Assembly (NCBI GenBank): GCA_029550685.1
Contig: JAKPGY010000076.1
Location: forward strand, 1-64,000
Source: Bacillota bacterium
Lineage (GTDB): Bacteria; Bacillota; Syntrophomonadia; Syntrophomonadales; Syntrophomonadaceae
Direction of reading: 5' to 3'
DNA length: 64,000 nt
Shown: positions 8,863 to 17,437 of the stretch, one piece after another
Layout of the letters: each line of letters starts with the position of its first letter
Position numbering within the stretch: the first letter of the stretch is position 1
Translations under genes and position numbers: made by a program
The notes under the pieces: generated by a model
What the model was told of the DNA's origin: nothing
Database searches by the model: none
What the model saw: the letters and a program-made list of their open reading frames with translations, nothing else

Positions 8863-9793
8863 ATGGCTGGGTACCAAATAACACAATTTGGTTATCCCCC
8901 AGCTGCTTGGCAGCATACATGGCCTGATCAGCCTTGTTCAAGAGATCATCCAGAGTGGTACCATGGTCGGGATAAATACTTACGCCCAAGCTAAGGGCTA
9001 TCGGTATCAATTGTCCGTCTATAGAGAAGGGATCGTTAAAGCGATTTACTAGTCTCTCAGCAATAGCCAAAAACTCCTGACGATTACTGCCCTGCAAAAC
9101 TACAACAAACTCATCCCCGCCCACGCGGGCCAGCAAATCCCGGTCCCGTACGGCTTCTTTCAGTCGTGCGGCAATCATTCTTAGGAGTTTGTCACCCGCC
9201 TGGTGTCCCAGACTGTCGTTAACAGATTTAAATCTGTTCAGATCCATAAATAATACTGCCACCTTACTATCCGTTTGCTTAGCCTCTTGCAGTATGTAAT
9301 GTGAACTTATCTCCAGATAGGCTCGATTGGGAAGTCCGGTTAAACTATCATGATATGCCAAATGTTCAATCTTTTCTTCCATGTGTTTATGATCAGTAAT
9401 ATCTATTATTACCCCGGCTGACTGCGTAATCTTTCCCTCTTTATCCACAAGGGGAAATATCCGGCTCTGCATCCAGCGAATGCTTCCATCCTTGCCAATA
9501 ATCCGGAAGTCAGCCGTGGCGGGGATTCCCTTATTAGTCTGATGCAGAGCTGCTTCTATTAACTTGATGTCTTCGGGATGAGTAAACTTTCGCCAGGAAT
9601 TCTCGTCTTGATTAACAAGTTCAGTAGGGACACCGGTTACCCTCTGCAAACTGGAAGACAATTCAAACTCACCAGTCTTTACATCATAGGTCCAGGTAGC
9701 AATATCTACATTCTCTAAAATATTGTTAAGCTGAATTTGGCTTTTTTGAGCTTTTAGCCATAGATTACGGATGAAGCGGGTCATAGCCAGCAA
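8855..9793 (-). CDS. Diguanylate cyclase, PAS-GGDEF part of a frame-split gene
   Basis: C-terminal part of a c-di-GMP-synthesising enzyme. A PAS domain (about residues 20-145, with a PAC-like end IDITDHKHMEEK) precedes a GGDEF domain. The active-site motif RVGGDEF is intact. RDRD lies exactly five residues before it, so the product-inhibition I-site is kept and the enzyme is probably active. The called start is a TTG inside a hydrophobic helix (LLAMTRFIRN). The frame stays open upstream through IILFNIFLTLI, so the true protein begins in the membrane domain at 9823-10263. The break lies at the A8 run 9879-9886. Confidence 0.85.
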   Translation of the reverse strand: MLAMTRFIRNLWLKAQKSQIQLNNILENVDIATWTYDVKTGEFELSSSLQRVTGVPTELVNQDENSWRKFTHPEDIKLIEAALHQTNKGIPATADFRIIGKDGSIRWMQSRIFPLVDKEGKITQSAGVIIDITDHKHMEEKIEHLAYHDSLTGLPNRAYLEISSHYILQEAKQTDSKVAVLFMDLNRFKSVNDSLGHQAGDKLLRMIAARLKEAVRDRDLLARVGGDEFVVVLQGSNRQEFLAIAERLVNRFNDPFSIDGQLIPIALSLGVSIYPDHGTTLDDLLNKADQAMYAAKQLGDNQIVLFGTQPSS

Positions 9794-9822
9794 GATCAGA
9801 GTTAAGAATATATTAAACAGTA

Positions 9823-10263
9823 TTATGTAGACAAAATGTGAATAAGGTACCTGGGGGAAAATAATATCATGCTTGATGAAAAAAAAGCATAAAAGCTGAT
9901 CAGCAGAGAAAAAGTACCTGACAATACAATAATGATATAGGACTGGTATATAGCACTAAAAACTAATCCTAGCCACATAAACAGAAAATTTACTAACAGC
10001 GGGGATCCGGTAATAAGCAGAAAAAAATATAGATATATTAAGCAGATATATCCATACATGACAGGAATTGTGAAGACTTTCTTTGCCACAAAAGCTGTAA
10101 GAATTAAACCCAGAACCACTGCAAACATAATAGGATGAACTAACAGAGCAGCTAAGTCTTTCCCCATATGCAGTCCGGCTATTAGGGCTACTGCCAAAAA
10201 TCCCCAGGATAACTTGCAGACCAACAGGTTACGTTTATGAACCAAATATGTTGTCTGATCCAT
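9823..10263 (-). CDS. Diguanylate cyclase, N-terminal membrane part of the same frame-split gene
   Basis: A 146-aa reading frame with about five hydrophobic helices and no soluble domain. It starts at ATG 10263 after a GGGTGAG site. It ends prematurely in frame 0 soon after the run of eight T (coding strand), where -1 slippage joins it to the PAS-GGDEF frame. The bridged reading, FFIKHDIIFPQVPYSHFVYI and onward, completes a last membrane helix. The intact product would be a protein of about 470 aa with an N-terminal sensory membrane domain, PAS and GGDEF. It may be a pseudogene, a phase-variable gene, a programmed frameshift or a sequencing error. Confidence 0.7.
   Translation of the reverse strand: MDQTTYLVHKRNLLVCKLSWGFLAVALIAGLHMGKDLAALLVHPIMFAVVLGLILTAFVAKKVFTIPVMYGYICLIYLYFFLLITGSPLLVNFLFMWLGLVFSAIYQSYIIIVLSGTFSLLISFYAFFSSSMILFSPRYLIHILST
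9879..9886 (-). other. A8/T8 homopolymer with -1 slippery heptamer
   Basis: On the coding strand the frame-0 codons read GC-T TTT TTT T-CA, which contains an in-phase T_TTT_TTT slippery heptamer. A -1 shift here joins the membrane-domain frame (9823-10263) to the PAS-GGDEF frame (8855-9793) with continuous hydrophobic sequence. A ninth T in the DNA would also restore the frame. Confidence 0.65.
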
Positions 10264-10386
10264 TGCTTCTCACCCCAAAGCCTGAATACAATTCTATTAT
10301 CACTTAATTGGAAATAATTAAAAAGTTCCTATTCATAATTGTACAAGAGGAAAAATGAGGTGCATTAAGAGATTATCTCCATATCA

Positions 10387-11256
10387 TTATATTTGCGCGA
10401 GTAAATTTCTCCTGCGGGCATAAAGGGCTTGCTGTACAAATTCAGTTAGCCGTATTCTGCAGCCCGGCTGGTACTCGGCCAGACCGTGGCTTATAACCGG
10501 CTGCCATTCATAGTGGCTCAGCTGTTCATCAAGCTGGCAAGCGATATCTATTCTATCTGTTATAGCAGTTGCCTCCTCTATTGAACACTGAGGCAAGATA
10601 ACCATTAATTCGTCCTCACCCATGCGAAACACAGTTTCAGAAATGCGAATATTGCTCTGGATAATCCGGCTCAGCTCTTTTACCATTTGATCTACGCAAT
10701 CATGTCCATACCTTTCCTTCACTTGCTTGAGATTATCAATATTAATAGACCAGATAGTAAGTGGCCACTGGTAACGTTCCGACCTTTGCATCTGGCTAAC
10801 CAGCAAGGCCATGCCTGTTCTTCTATTAGGTAATCCTGTCACTGAATCAGTAGTGGCTTGGTTTTTCAATTGTTCGGCTAAAAGGCGGCGTTGTTCACTT
10901 TCCTGGTCTAACTGGGTAACGGCCCTTTTTAACTCGGCCTTCAAGAGGCTGACTTTCTGTTCCAGTGCGGCATTGCTCACCCGCATTTTTTCGGTCAGCA
11001 TACGCTGATGATGAACTATATACCTGGCATGCCGCAGCTTGCTTAAACCATATGCCACCAGACCTACTGATACAGCCAACAGCACGTTAAGTATTACCAA
11101 AATGCTTGTTACCATCATATTAAAGCCTTGGTGATCATACAACTGGTGCGGCAATTCTCGAAAAAAGTCATGAATCACCATCAGGAGATAAACAGCTCCT
11201 CCTGCCAATGAAAGCCATAAAACGATGCCGGCAACTAGAGTAGTTTTACACTTCAT
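10387..11256 (-). CDS. Membrane GGDEF-domain protein with degenerate active site
   Basis: A 289-aa protein with two membrane helices (about residues 8-30 and 45-68), a coiled coil (about 75-125) and a GGDEF domain (about 130-285). NQATTDSVTGLPNRRTG and INIDNLKQVKERYGHDCVD are normal for the fold. However, the signature reads RMGEDEL instead of RxGGDEF, so the second Gly is Glu and the Phe is Leu. Catalysis is therefore doubtful, and it may instead act as a GTP- or c-di-GMP-binding or structural protein. It lies next to the other cyclase but is separated from it by about 120 bp. A 16-codon ORF precedes its start. Confidence 0.8.
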   Translation of the reverse strand: MKCKTTLVAGIVLWLSLAGGAVYLLMVIHDFFRELPHQLYDHQGFNMMVTSILVILNVLLAVSVGLVAYGLSKLRHARYIVHHQRMLTEKMRVSNAALEQKVSLLKAELKRAVTQLDQESEQRRLLAEQLKNQATTDSVTGLPNRRTGMALLVSQMQRSERYQWPLTIWSINIDNLKQVKERYGHDCVDQMVKELSRIIQSNIRISETVFRMGEDELMVILPQCSIEEATAITDRIDIACQLDEQLSHYEWQPVISHGLAEYQPGCRIRLTEFVQQALYARRRNLLAQI

Positions 11257-11259
11257 TGG

Positions 11260-11310
11260 CTAGTACTCCGCTCCCATGTTATATTCAAAATGCTTTCTCC
11301 ATGGGGTCAT
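11260..11310 (-). CDS. Possible 16-aa upstream ORF coupled to the GGDEF gene
   Basis: A short frame, MTPWRKHFEYNMGAEY, begins at ATG 11310 behind a good AGGATAGGAGG ribosome site. It ends with TAG only 3 bases before the ATG of the GGDEF gene at 11256. The larger gene has only a modest GGAG site, located inside this small frame. The arrangement would allow translational coupling. The peptide is not recognised, and expression is not shown. Confidence 0.35.
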   Translation of the reverse strand: MTPWRKHFEYNMGAEY

Positions 11311-11402
11311 ATTTTTCCTCCTATCCTGTCGAAATCTGGTCTTAGGTCCCTGGCACTCTTACAGGTGTTTAGGCAAATTGTCTTAATACGATTATTACGC
11401 AA

Positions 11403-12647
11403 CTATTTAAACTCCATTGGTCTTGGGGAGGTAACGTACTTCCCTTTAGTACCTACTAAATACCGGTACCAATAGTCAGCTGTCTGGTCCATTATCTTTT
11501 CCCGGAGGTTACGTGGCCACCCCCGCTTAGTGCTAACCAAATCAAATATTTTTTCTGATTTACTCAAATCCCGGTAACTTGCTCGAAGCAGGTTCAGAAA
11601 TTCTTCCAGATGATATATTTTGAATCGCTCCACACCGCATCGCCCCGCAATTTCCTCCAGCAACCGCAGCCCTATTTCCTCATAATCGGACTGTTGATTT
11701 ATTCCCAACAAGTCGCAGTAACGCGGTAAAATCTGCTCAAAAAGCATGCGCCGGTAAGATCTCCCCTTAAAACCCATCAGCCGGCCTAGGTCGCGTACCA
11801 TCTCTTCATCCAGTGATAGAAAACAATCCAGAAAATAATCATTATCCCAGGGGTAAATATAAAAGCGGAAACCCTTTAATTGGTGCAGGGTTTTAAAGGC
11901 ATCATAGTATCCCATTCTTAGATTGGTGCGGGCTCTTTCTGGACTAAACTCCAGTATGCCCCCCAAATGGTCTGATGGGCTGATATAGGTGAGATGCAGT
12001 CCTTTTTGCCGCACCCGCCGGTAGCGTCCTGGCCCATGGGTTCGCAGAATAATAATCTCCTGGTACCCTTTGTCCACCAGCAACTTAACCGGCAGGTTAT
12101 CATGCAGCCCTCCGTCAATCATGCGGCGACCTTCCACCGGATCTACCTTAAAACCGGGAAAACTGGCACTGGCCATCAGGTAATCTGCCAGCATTCCCTG
12201 GGGAATATCTTCCAGAAACAACTCCAGAGGGCGCAGGTCATGGAGGGATACTGCCACCAGGCCAAAGTCCAGACCGGCTTGGCGAATCACTTTTTCCTTA
12301 ACAACCTCGGTTATTAGCTCTTTCAGCGGAGTAACATCCAGACCTCTTTCGTGGAAAATTTCCCGCAGGCGCTGCAGCAAGCGAGGCAGGCTTTCCCTCC
12401 TTAAGCCCAGGCTATTGATGTGTTTCATTCCCGCAGAATCCAGCTTAAATACCCGATCCGGTGTGATATCCCACCACAGTTGATAGGCAAGTTCAGCATC
12501 GCCTTGAGCGATCATGGCACCGTTCAGAGCTCCCACTGATGTTCCGGCAATACCCCTGATTTCTATTCCTATTTCCTGAATAGCCCTGTAAGCTCCTATT
12601 TGATAGGCACCCCGAGCTCCTCCGCCTTCTAGTACCAGTCCGATCAC
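11403..12647 (-). CDS. Patatin-like phospholipase family protein
   Basis: Serine hydrolase of the patatin family, 414 aa, expected to cleave acyl esters of lipids. The oxyanion-hole loop EGGGARGAYQ is at about residues 7-16. The nucleophile elbow GTSVG places Ser37 as catalytic serine. The DGG motif places Asp178 as the second member of the catalytic dyad. No signal peptide is visible, so it is likely cytoplasmic or membrane-associated. It starts at GTG 12647 after a GGGGGTGG site. The C-terminal 200 residues are less conserved. It is not in an obvious operon, and the upstream side carries a repeat element. Confidence 0.9.
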   Translation of the reverse strand: MIGLVLEGGGARGAYQIGAYRAIQEIGIEIRGIAGTSVGALNGAMIAQGDAELAYQLWWDITPDRVFKLDSAGMKHINSLGLRRESLPRLLQRLREIFHERGLDVTPLKELITEVVKEKVIRQAGLDFGLVAVSLHDLRPLELFLEDIPQGMLADYLMASASFPGFKVDPVEGRRMIDGGLHDNLPVKLLVDKGYQEIIILRTHGPGRYRRVRQKGLHLTYISPSDHLGGILEFSPERARTNLRMGYYDAFKTLHQLKGFRFYIYPWDNDYFLDCFLSLDEEMVRDLGRLMGFKGRSYRRMLFEQILPRYCDLLGINQQSDYEEIGLRLLEEIAGRCGVERFKIYHLEEFLNLLRASYRDLSKSEKIFDLVSTKRGWPRNLREKIMDQTADYWYRYLVGTKGKYVTSPRPMEFK

Positions 12648-12682
12648 AGTTCCACCCCCGTAAACAATGTATCGCCATTAGC

Positions 12683-13004
12683 ACCTGTGGAACATGCCAC
12701 GATGAACGAAAACAAACATCGCTTTACGGCTTAAGCAGGAGTATTATCCGGACGAGTGACGTACGACGAGCCGTTGCAACGCACGGCGAAACCGGGGGCA
12801 GCGAAGCGGAGCGAGAAACAGGATGTTTCTAGCAGCGAGGACTGAGTGCTGGATGCCTAACTCCGAACGGTTCGCTTCGCACCGAAGTAAGCCCATGGGT
12901 TGCATGGCGAGGAATTCCGGAACGAGCCGGCTAACACTCTGCCAAGCCATGGTTAGTGTAGATCGACACAGAGATTGCCACACCCCTTGCGGGGCTCGCA
13001 ATGA
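12683..13004. repeat. Interspersed repeat, copy A (about 320 bp)
   Basis: This segment aligns along its length with 48712-49048 in the same orientation, with frequent substitutions and small indels. Strongly kept parts include CGCTTCGCAYCGAAGTAAG and the right end GAGATYGCCAC...CTCGC. Internal arms at 12735-12756 and 12923-12942 are inverted copies of each other, so the element can fold into a long hairpin. Short ORFs on both strands inside it have no independent support. Confidence 0.75.
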
Positions 13005-13010
13005 ACTGCA

Positions 13011-13040
13011 AAACCCCCCGCTTAATTCAGCGGGAGGTTT
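13011..13040 (-). terminator. Terminator downstream of the EamA gene
   Basis: AAACCCCCCGC at 13011-13021 pairs with GCGGGAGGTTT at 13030-13040 with one mismatch. On the minus strand the stem is followed by TTTTG. It is about 110 bp past the EamA stop codon. Confidence 0.6.
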
Positions 13041-13150
13041 ACCATCTTATCATTAGCATTTCATCACTGTCACATTTTATTCTAAGCTTCTGACAGGCAT
13101 ATAATACAGGTAGAGCTGGAAGAAACCTTTCCCAAACACCTTTTTATTTA

Positions 13151-14065
13151 TCAGGTAATATCTTCTGCCGGATGGCTATATAGTTCACGAGCAGCCTTCT
13201 GGGTAAATTGGACACCTACCAATATAACCAAGGCGCCCCCAAACTGGAGCAGGCTAAAGCTTTCCTCCAAAACCAGCCAGGCTGTGACCACGGCAAAGAC
13301 AGGAGTTATATTATTAAATACTGCTACCCGGGTACTGCCTAAATATTTTATTCCCCATCCCCAGACTAGGTTTCCCAGGGCTAAAGCCAGGATTCCTGAA
13401 TAAGCCACACTGGACCAGCCTAGGATGGTAACCTTTTGCCAATCTGCAGACAACAACTGTGGCAGGGTACCAGCAGTAAAAAATACTGCCGCCACCGTGA
13501 GCAACCAGGCCATGATCTGGAAAGGATGATATTTCTCCAGCAAAGGCCGGGAATAAACTGTGAAGTATGCACATAGGAACTGGGCAGCCAGCATAACCAG
13601 CACCCCTTTTATATCAGCAGCCGATATGGACAAACCAGCACTGCTGCCCAGTACAATTAATATTACCCCCGATAAGGAAACACCTACCCCTGCTGCTAAT
13701 TTGAGGCTGCTTTTTTCCATACCAGTAAAGCGGTTGATAATTAATACGCTCACCGGAATCAAAGCCATTATTATCGAGCAGTTTCCAGCTGCAGTTAGGC
13801 TGACGCCAAAAGTTATACCTACCTGAGGCAAAGCAAAACCTAGAATACCCAAGGACAATACCGCTCTGCGATCCTCAGGCAGCATGGTCCGGTATATCCT
13901 CATCGCCCCAACACACGCCCAAGCTGCCCCAGCGCTTACAACCAGCCGGGTAGTATTAAAAACCAGGGGGGAAAGTTCCTGCAGCCCCAGCTTCATTACC
14001 GTAAAATTGGCTCCCCAAATGGCAGTAACCACCGACAGGCAGAAGGCTATACGAAGCGGACTCAT
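13151..14065 (-). CDS. EamA/DMT family transporter
   Basis: Drug/metabolite-type exporter of 304 aa with ten hydrophobic segments arranged as two EamA repeats (about residues 8-140 and 150-290). WGANFTVMKLGLQELSPLVF in the first helix pair is typical. The start is ATG 14065, because GGAGGGAAG lies 8 bases before it; the upstream in-frame codon lacks such a site. It probably exports an amino acid or metabolite, and the substrate is unknown. It follows glutaminyl-tRNA synthetase on the same strand but is separated from it by a terminator hairpin. Confidence 0.88.
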   Translation of the reverse strand: MSPLRIAFCLSVVTAIWGANFTVMKLGLQELSPLVFNTTRLVVSAGAAWACVGAMRIYRTMLPEDRRAVLSLGILGFALPQVGITFGVSLTAAGNCSIIMALIPVSVLIINRFTGMEKSSLKLAAGVGVSLSGVILIVLGSSAGLSISAADIKGVLVMLAAQFLCAYFTVYSRPLLEKYHPFQIMAWLLTVAAVFFTAGTLPQLLSADWQKVTILGWSSVAYSGILALALGNLVWGWGIKYLGSTRVAVFNNITPVFAVVTAWLVLEESFSLLQFGGALVILVGVQFTQKAARELYSHPAEDIT

Positions 14066-14112
14066 TTTTAGTGCTTCCCTCCATTGCACCGGTAATGATC
14101 AACCCAAGCAAA

Positions 14113-14136
14113 AAGGCTGCCCGGTGAGGCAGCCTT
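14113..14136 (-). terminator. Terminator of glnS (bidirectional hairpin)
   Basis: AAGGCTGCC at 14113-14121 pairs perfectly with GGCAGCCTT at 14128-14136 around a six-base loop. T-tracts flank it on both strands. It is 13 bp past the glnS stop codon. Confidence 0.8.
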
Positions 14137-14149
14137 GGTTTTTTTAGCC

Positions 14150-15880
14150 TCAGCTATCCCGGCTTTGAATTTTAGCCCAGGAGTCACGCAAACCCACCAC
14201 ACGATTGAAGACCAGCCGTCCGTTTCTGCTATCCGGGTCTACCACAAAATAGCCTTGCCGTAAAAACTGATACCTGCTTTCCACGGGAGCATCGGCTAGA
14301 CTGGGTTCTACCAGGCAATCAGTGAGAACCTCCAAGGAATTCGGATTTATAAAACTGGTAAAATCCGTCCCGTCTTCATCATCATCCGGGTTCTCTTTCA
14401 GGAAGAGGTTATCGTAGAGGCGCACTTCCGCCGGTATGGCATGGTCAGCAGATACCCAGTGCAAAGTACCTTTCACCTTGCGGCCGGCATTAGGTCCGCC
14501 TGTTTTGGAATCAGGGTCATAGGTGCAGTGCAGTTCTATAATATTGCCCTGGTCATCCTTGATTACCTCCTGGCACTGAATAATATAGGCACTTTTTAGC
14601 CGTACTTCTCCTCCTGGTTTGAGCCGGAAAAACTTTTTGGGAGGGTCCTCCATAAAATCTTCCCGCTCAATAAATATCTCCCGGGTAAAAGGTATTTCCC
14701 TGGATCCCATTTCCGGCTGCTCCACATTATTTTCCGTGGTCAGCCACTCCACCTGGCCCTCGGGATAATTGGTAATAATCACCTTTAAGGGACGGAGAAC
14801 TGCCATCACCCGGGGAGCCCGGCTATTTAGGTCTTCGCGAATACAGTGTTCCAGCAATGCTATATCAACTGTGCTATTGCGTTTAGCCACCCCGATACGA
14901 TCGCAAAAATCGCGAATGGATTCGGGAGTATATCCCCGGCGCCGCAATCCGGCAATAGTTGGCATGCGCGGATCATCCCAGCCCCGTACAAAACCTTTTT
15001 CCACCAACAGCCGCAGCTTGCGTTTGCTCATTACCGTATAGGTTAAATTCAAGCGGGCAAATTCAATTTGCTGGGGCCGGCCATGGATTTCCTTGCCATA
15101 GTCAACATTATCAACGAACCAATCATACAGAGGACGGTGATCGGCAAATTCCAGAGTACAAATGGAGTGGGTAATGCCTTCCAGGGCATCGGACAGCGGA
15201 TGAGCAAAATCATACATAGGATATATGCACCATTTATCACCGGTGCGGTGATGATGGGAATGCTGAATCCTGTACATAACTGGATCCCGCATATTCAGGT
15301 TAGGGGAAGCCATGTCGATTTTGGCCCTCAGTACCCGTGTTCCATCCGGGAACTCTCCATTTTTCATGCGCTGGAACAGGTCCAAATTTTCTTCTACGGA
15401 GCGGTTGCGATAAGGACTTTCCCGACCAGGTTCAGTCAGAGTCCCCCGGTACTCCCTAATCTGTTCGGCACTCAGATCGCAGACATAAGCCTTGCCCTTT
15501 TTAATCAATTGGCAGGCAAATTCATACAGCTGATCAAAGTAATCAGAAGCATAATACAGACGGTCATCCCAGTCAAAACCTAACCAGCGCACATTATCCT
15601 TTATGGATTCAACATACTCCGTTTCCTCTTTGCTGGGATTGGTATCGTCAAAGCGAAGATTGCATAACCCTCCATTAGCAGCTGCCAAGCCAAAGTTGAG
15701 GCAAATGGACTTAGCATGTCCAATGTGAAGATAGCCATTGGGTTCGGGAGGAAAACGTGTGTGCACCCGTCCATTATTTTTGCCTGTTTTTAGGTCCTCA
15801 TTGATTATAGTCTGGATAAAATTCACGGGCAAACTGTCAGCTGTCTCCTGATCCAGCGATCTTTCGTCCCGGTCATTCAT
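14150..15880 (-). CDS. glnS: Glutaminyl-tRNA synthetase
   Basis: Class I aminoacyl-tRNA synthetase of 576 aa that charges tRNA-Gln directly. The HIGH motif lies at residues 52-55 within [15 protein letters not shown]. The KMSKS loop is VMSKRKL. The C-terminal half has the two beta-barrels of GlnRS. The correct start is ATG 15880 with AGGAGGAAG just before it; an upstream TTG at 15904 overlaps that ribosome site. Most Firmicutes make Gln-tRNA by amidation with GatCAB, so a GlnRS of this bacterial/eukaryotic type points to transfer at some time. No T-box was found upstream. Confidence 0.96.
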   Translation of the reverse strand: MNDRDERSLDQETADSLPVNFIQTIINEDLKTGKNNGRVHTRFPPEPNGYLHIGHAKSICLNFGLAAANGGLCNLRFDDTNPSKEETEYVESIKDNVRWLGFDWDDRLYYASDYFDQLYEFACQLIKKGKAYVCDLSAEQIREYRGTLTEPGRESPYRNRSVEENLDLFQRMKNGEFPDGTRVLRAKIDMASPNLNMRDPVMYRIQHSHHHRTGDKWCIYPMYDFAHPLSDALEGITHSICTLEFADHRPLYDWFVDNVDYGKEIHGRPQQIEFARLNLTYTVMSKRKLRLLVEKGFVRGWDDPRMPTIAGLRRRGYTPESIRDFCDRIGVAKRNSTVDIALLEHCIREDLNSRAPRVMAVLRPLKVIITNYPEGQVEWLTTENNVEQPEMGSREIPFTREIFIEREDFMEDPPKKFFRLKPGGEVRLKSAYIIQCQEVIKDDQGNIIELHCTYDPDSKTGGPNAGRKVKGTLHWVSADHAIPAEVRLYDNLFLKENPDDDEDGTDFTSFINPNSLEVLTDCLVEPSLADAPVESRYQFLRQGYFVVDPDSRNGRLVFNRVVGLRDSWAKIQSRDS

Positions 15881-16116
15881 AAAATAACTTCCTCCTATCC
15901 TCAAAGCATACAGCCATTCTTAAATCTCAAGTCTTATACCATCATAATTAATCCCCTTGCTGCTTTCAAGCCATTCGCCCTGCTTCGAATAAGATCAGCT
16001 TCCCTCCGTTAATAATAATGTTAACTCAGCAAGAAAACTAGTTCTTACTTCATGCATACCGCAGCAGAAAAATACTCACATTAGTAGTATGTGGCACAGA
16101 AAGGAGTTTGTGATCA

Positions 16117-17424
16117 ATGCGCCTTGAAATCGGTAATTTTCCTGTGAAAGACATTCGCTTCGGTGATCGGACTGAATACCAGCAGGGCATCCTGACGATT
16201 AACAAAACCGAAGCTCTGGAGGTAGTTTATGAAGACGATCACATTATTGATGCTGATTTGGTAATTGCCCGCCCTGGGGACTCGGTGCGGATTACCCCGG
16301 TTAAGGAAGCTATTGAGCCGCGCTGTAAAGTATCAGGCGGGGTCATGTTTCCCGGAATGACCAATGACTTAATACGAGCCGGGCAGGGCAGAACTCACGC
16401 CCTAAAAGGTATGAGTCTCACCGTAGTGGGCAAACACTGGGGCGGGTTCCAGGATGGGGTAATTGACATGAGCGGCCCGGGAGCTGTCCATAGTTATTAT
16501 TCCAGTCTTATAAACCTGTGCCTGGTGGGAGATACGGATGAGGAATTTGAACGGTATGAGCAGCAGAAGAAAAACCGGGCTTTGCGCTGGGCTGGGCATC
16601 GTCTGGCCGAGTATATCGGTAAATGTGTGGAAAACCAAACTCCTGAAGAAATTGAGGTATATGACCTTCCGCCCATTACCCAGCGTCCACCGGACGTAAT
16701 GGCTTTACCCGGAGTAGTATATGTGATGCAGTTGGATTCCCAAATGGAGGAGATGGGTTACAATGCCCTGGTGTACGGCTGGGACTCCAATCACATGCTC
16801 CCCACTCTTATGCATCCCAATGAAGTTTTAGATGGAGCTATAGTGTCGGGAAGCTTCATGCCCAGTTCCTCTAAGTTCTCCACTTACGACCACCAGAATA
16901 ACCCGACTCTGAAACGTCTCTACCAGGAACATGGGAAGACTATTAACTTCCTGGGGGTTATCATGTCTAACCTGAATGTTAAGTTAGTACAGAAAACCCG
17001 TTCCGCTTTGTTCGTAGCACAGATCGCTAGTACTCTGGGCGCCCAGGGAGCCATTGTAGCCGAAGAAGGTTATGGTAATCCCGATGCTGATTTCATTCAA
17101 TGCATCGTGGAGCTAGAAAAAACCGGAGTTAAAACGGTGGGCATCACCAACGAATGTACCGGGCGCGACGGCAAATCCCAGCCTCTGGTGGCTCTGGATC
17201 GCCTGGCTGATGCCATTGTCTCCACCGGTAATGTCTCCGAACTGTTAGACTTACCCCCCATGCAAACGGTGATCGGTGAACTGGAATCCCTGGCTCGTGA
17301 TGGCAATTCCGGGGGCTGGGCAGAGTCCGTTAGACCTGACGGCTCCATTATTATCGAGGATAATGCCATGTTCTGCGGAGATATGATTTGCGGTTTTTCT
17401 ACCAAGACGGTTAAGGAATACTAA
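16117..17424 (+). CDS. Betaine/sarcosine reductase component B, GrdI/GrdG-like subunit
   Basis: Substrate-binding subunit of the selenoenzyme that reductively cleaves betaine or sarcosine, 435 aa. The family is clear from DGAIVSG, AEEGYGNPDAD and NECTGRDGKSQPLVALD. In the glycine enzyme (GrdE) the motif VSGNC is cleaved and Cys becomes a pyruvoyl group. Here the same place reads VSGSF (Ser246-Phe247), so that cleavage is not possible. As I recall, betaine and sarcosine B components have an uncleaved subunit of about 48 kDa, which agrees with GrdI/GrdG. The downstream BCCT transporter favours betaine. ATG 16117 follows AAAGGAG. The component A and C genes are not in this window. Confidence 0.88.
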   Translation: MRLEIGNFPVKDIRFGDRTEYQQGILTINKTEALEVVYEDDHIIDADLVIARPGDSVRITPVKEAIEPRCKVSGGVMFPGMTNDLIRAGQGRTHALKGMSLTVVGKHWGGFQDGVIDMSGPGAVHSYYSSLINLCLVGDTDEEFERYEQQKKNRALRWAGHRLAEYIGKCVENQTPEEIEVYDLPPITQRPPDVMALPGVVYVMQLDSQMEEMGYNALVYGWDSNHMLPTLMHPNEVLDGAIVSGSFMPSSSKFSTYDHQNNPTLKRLYQEHGKTINFLGVIMSNLNVKLVQKTRSALFVAQIASTLGAQGAIVAEEGYGNPDADFIQCIVELEKTGVKTVGITNECTGRDGKSQPLVALDRLADAIVSTGNVSELLDLPPMQTVIGELESLARDGNSGGWAESVRPDGSIIIEDNAMFCGDMICGFSTKTVKEY

Positions 17425-17437
17425 GGGGGCGAAAAAG

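Noticed and set aside
12744-13056. ORFs on both strands within repeat copy A, and a related ORF at 48735-48935
   Set aside because: They lie entirely inside the interspersed repeat, run in conflicting directions, have no ribosome sites, and the shared residues reflect DNA repeat identity.
16092-16110. TGGCAC before the GrdI/G-like gene as a sigma-54 promoter
   Set aside because: No GC at the required 10-base distance; the region is the ribosome site. No other promoter could be assigned with confidence.
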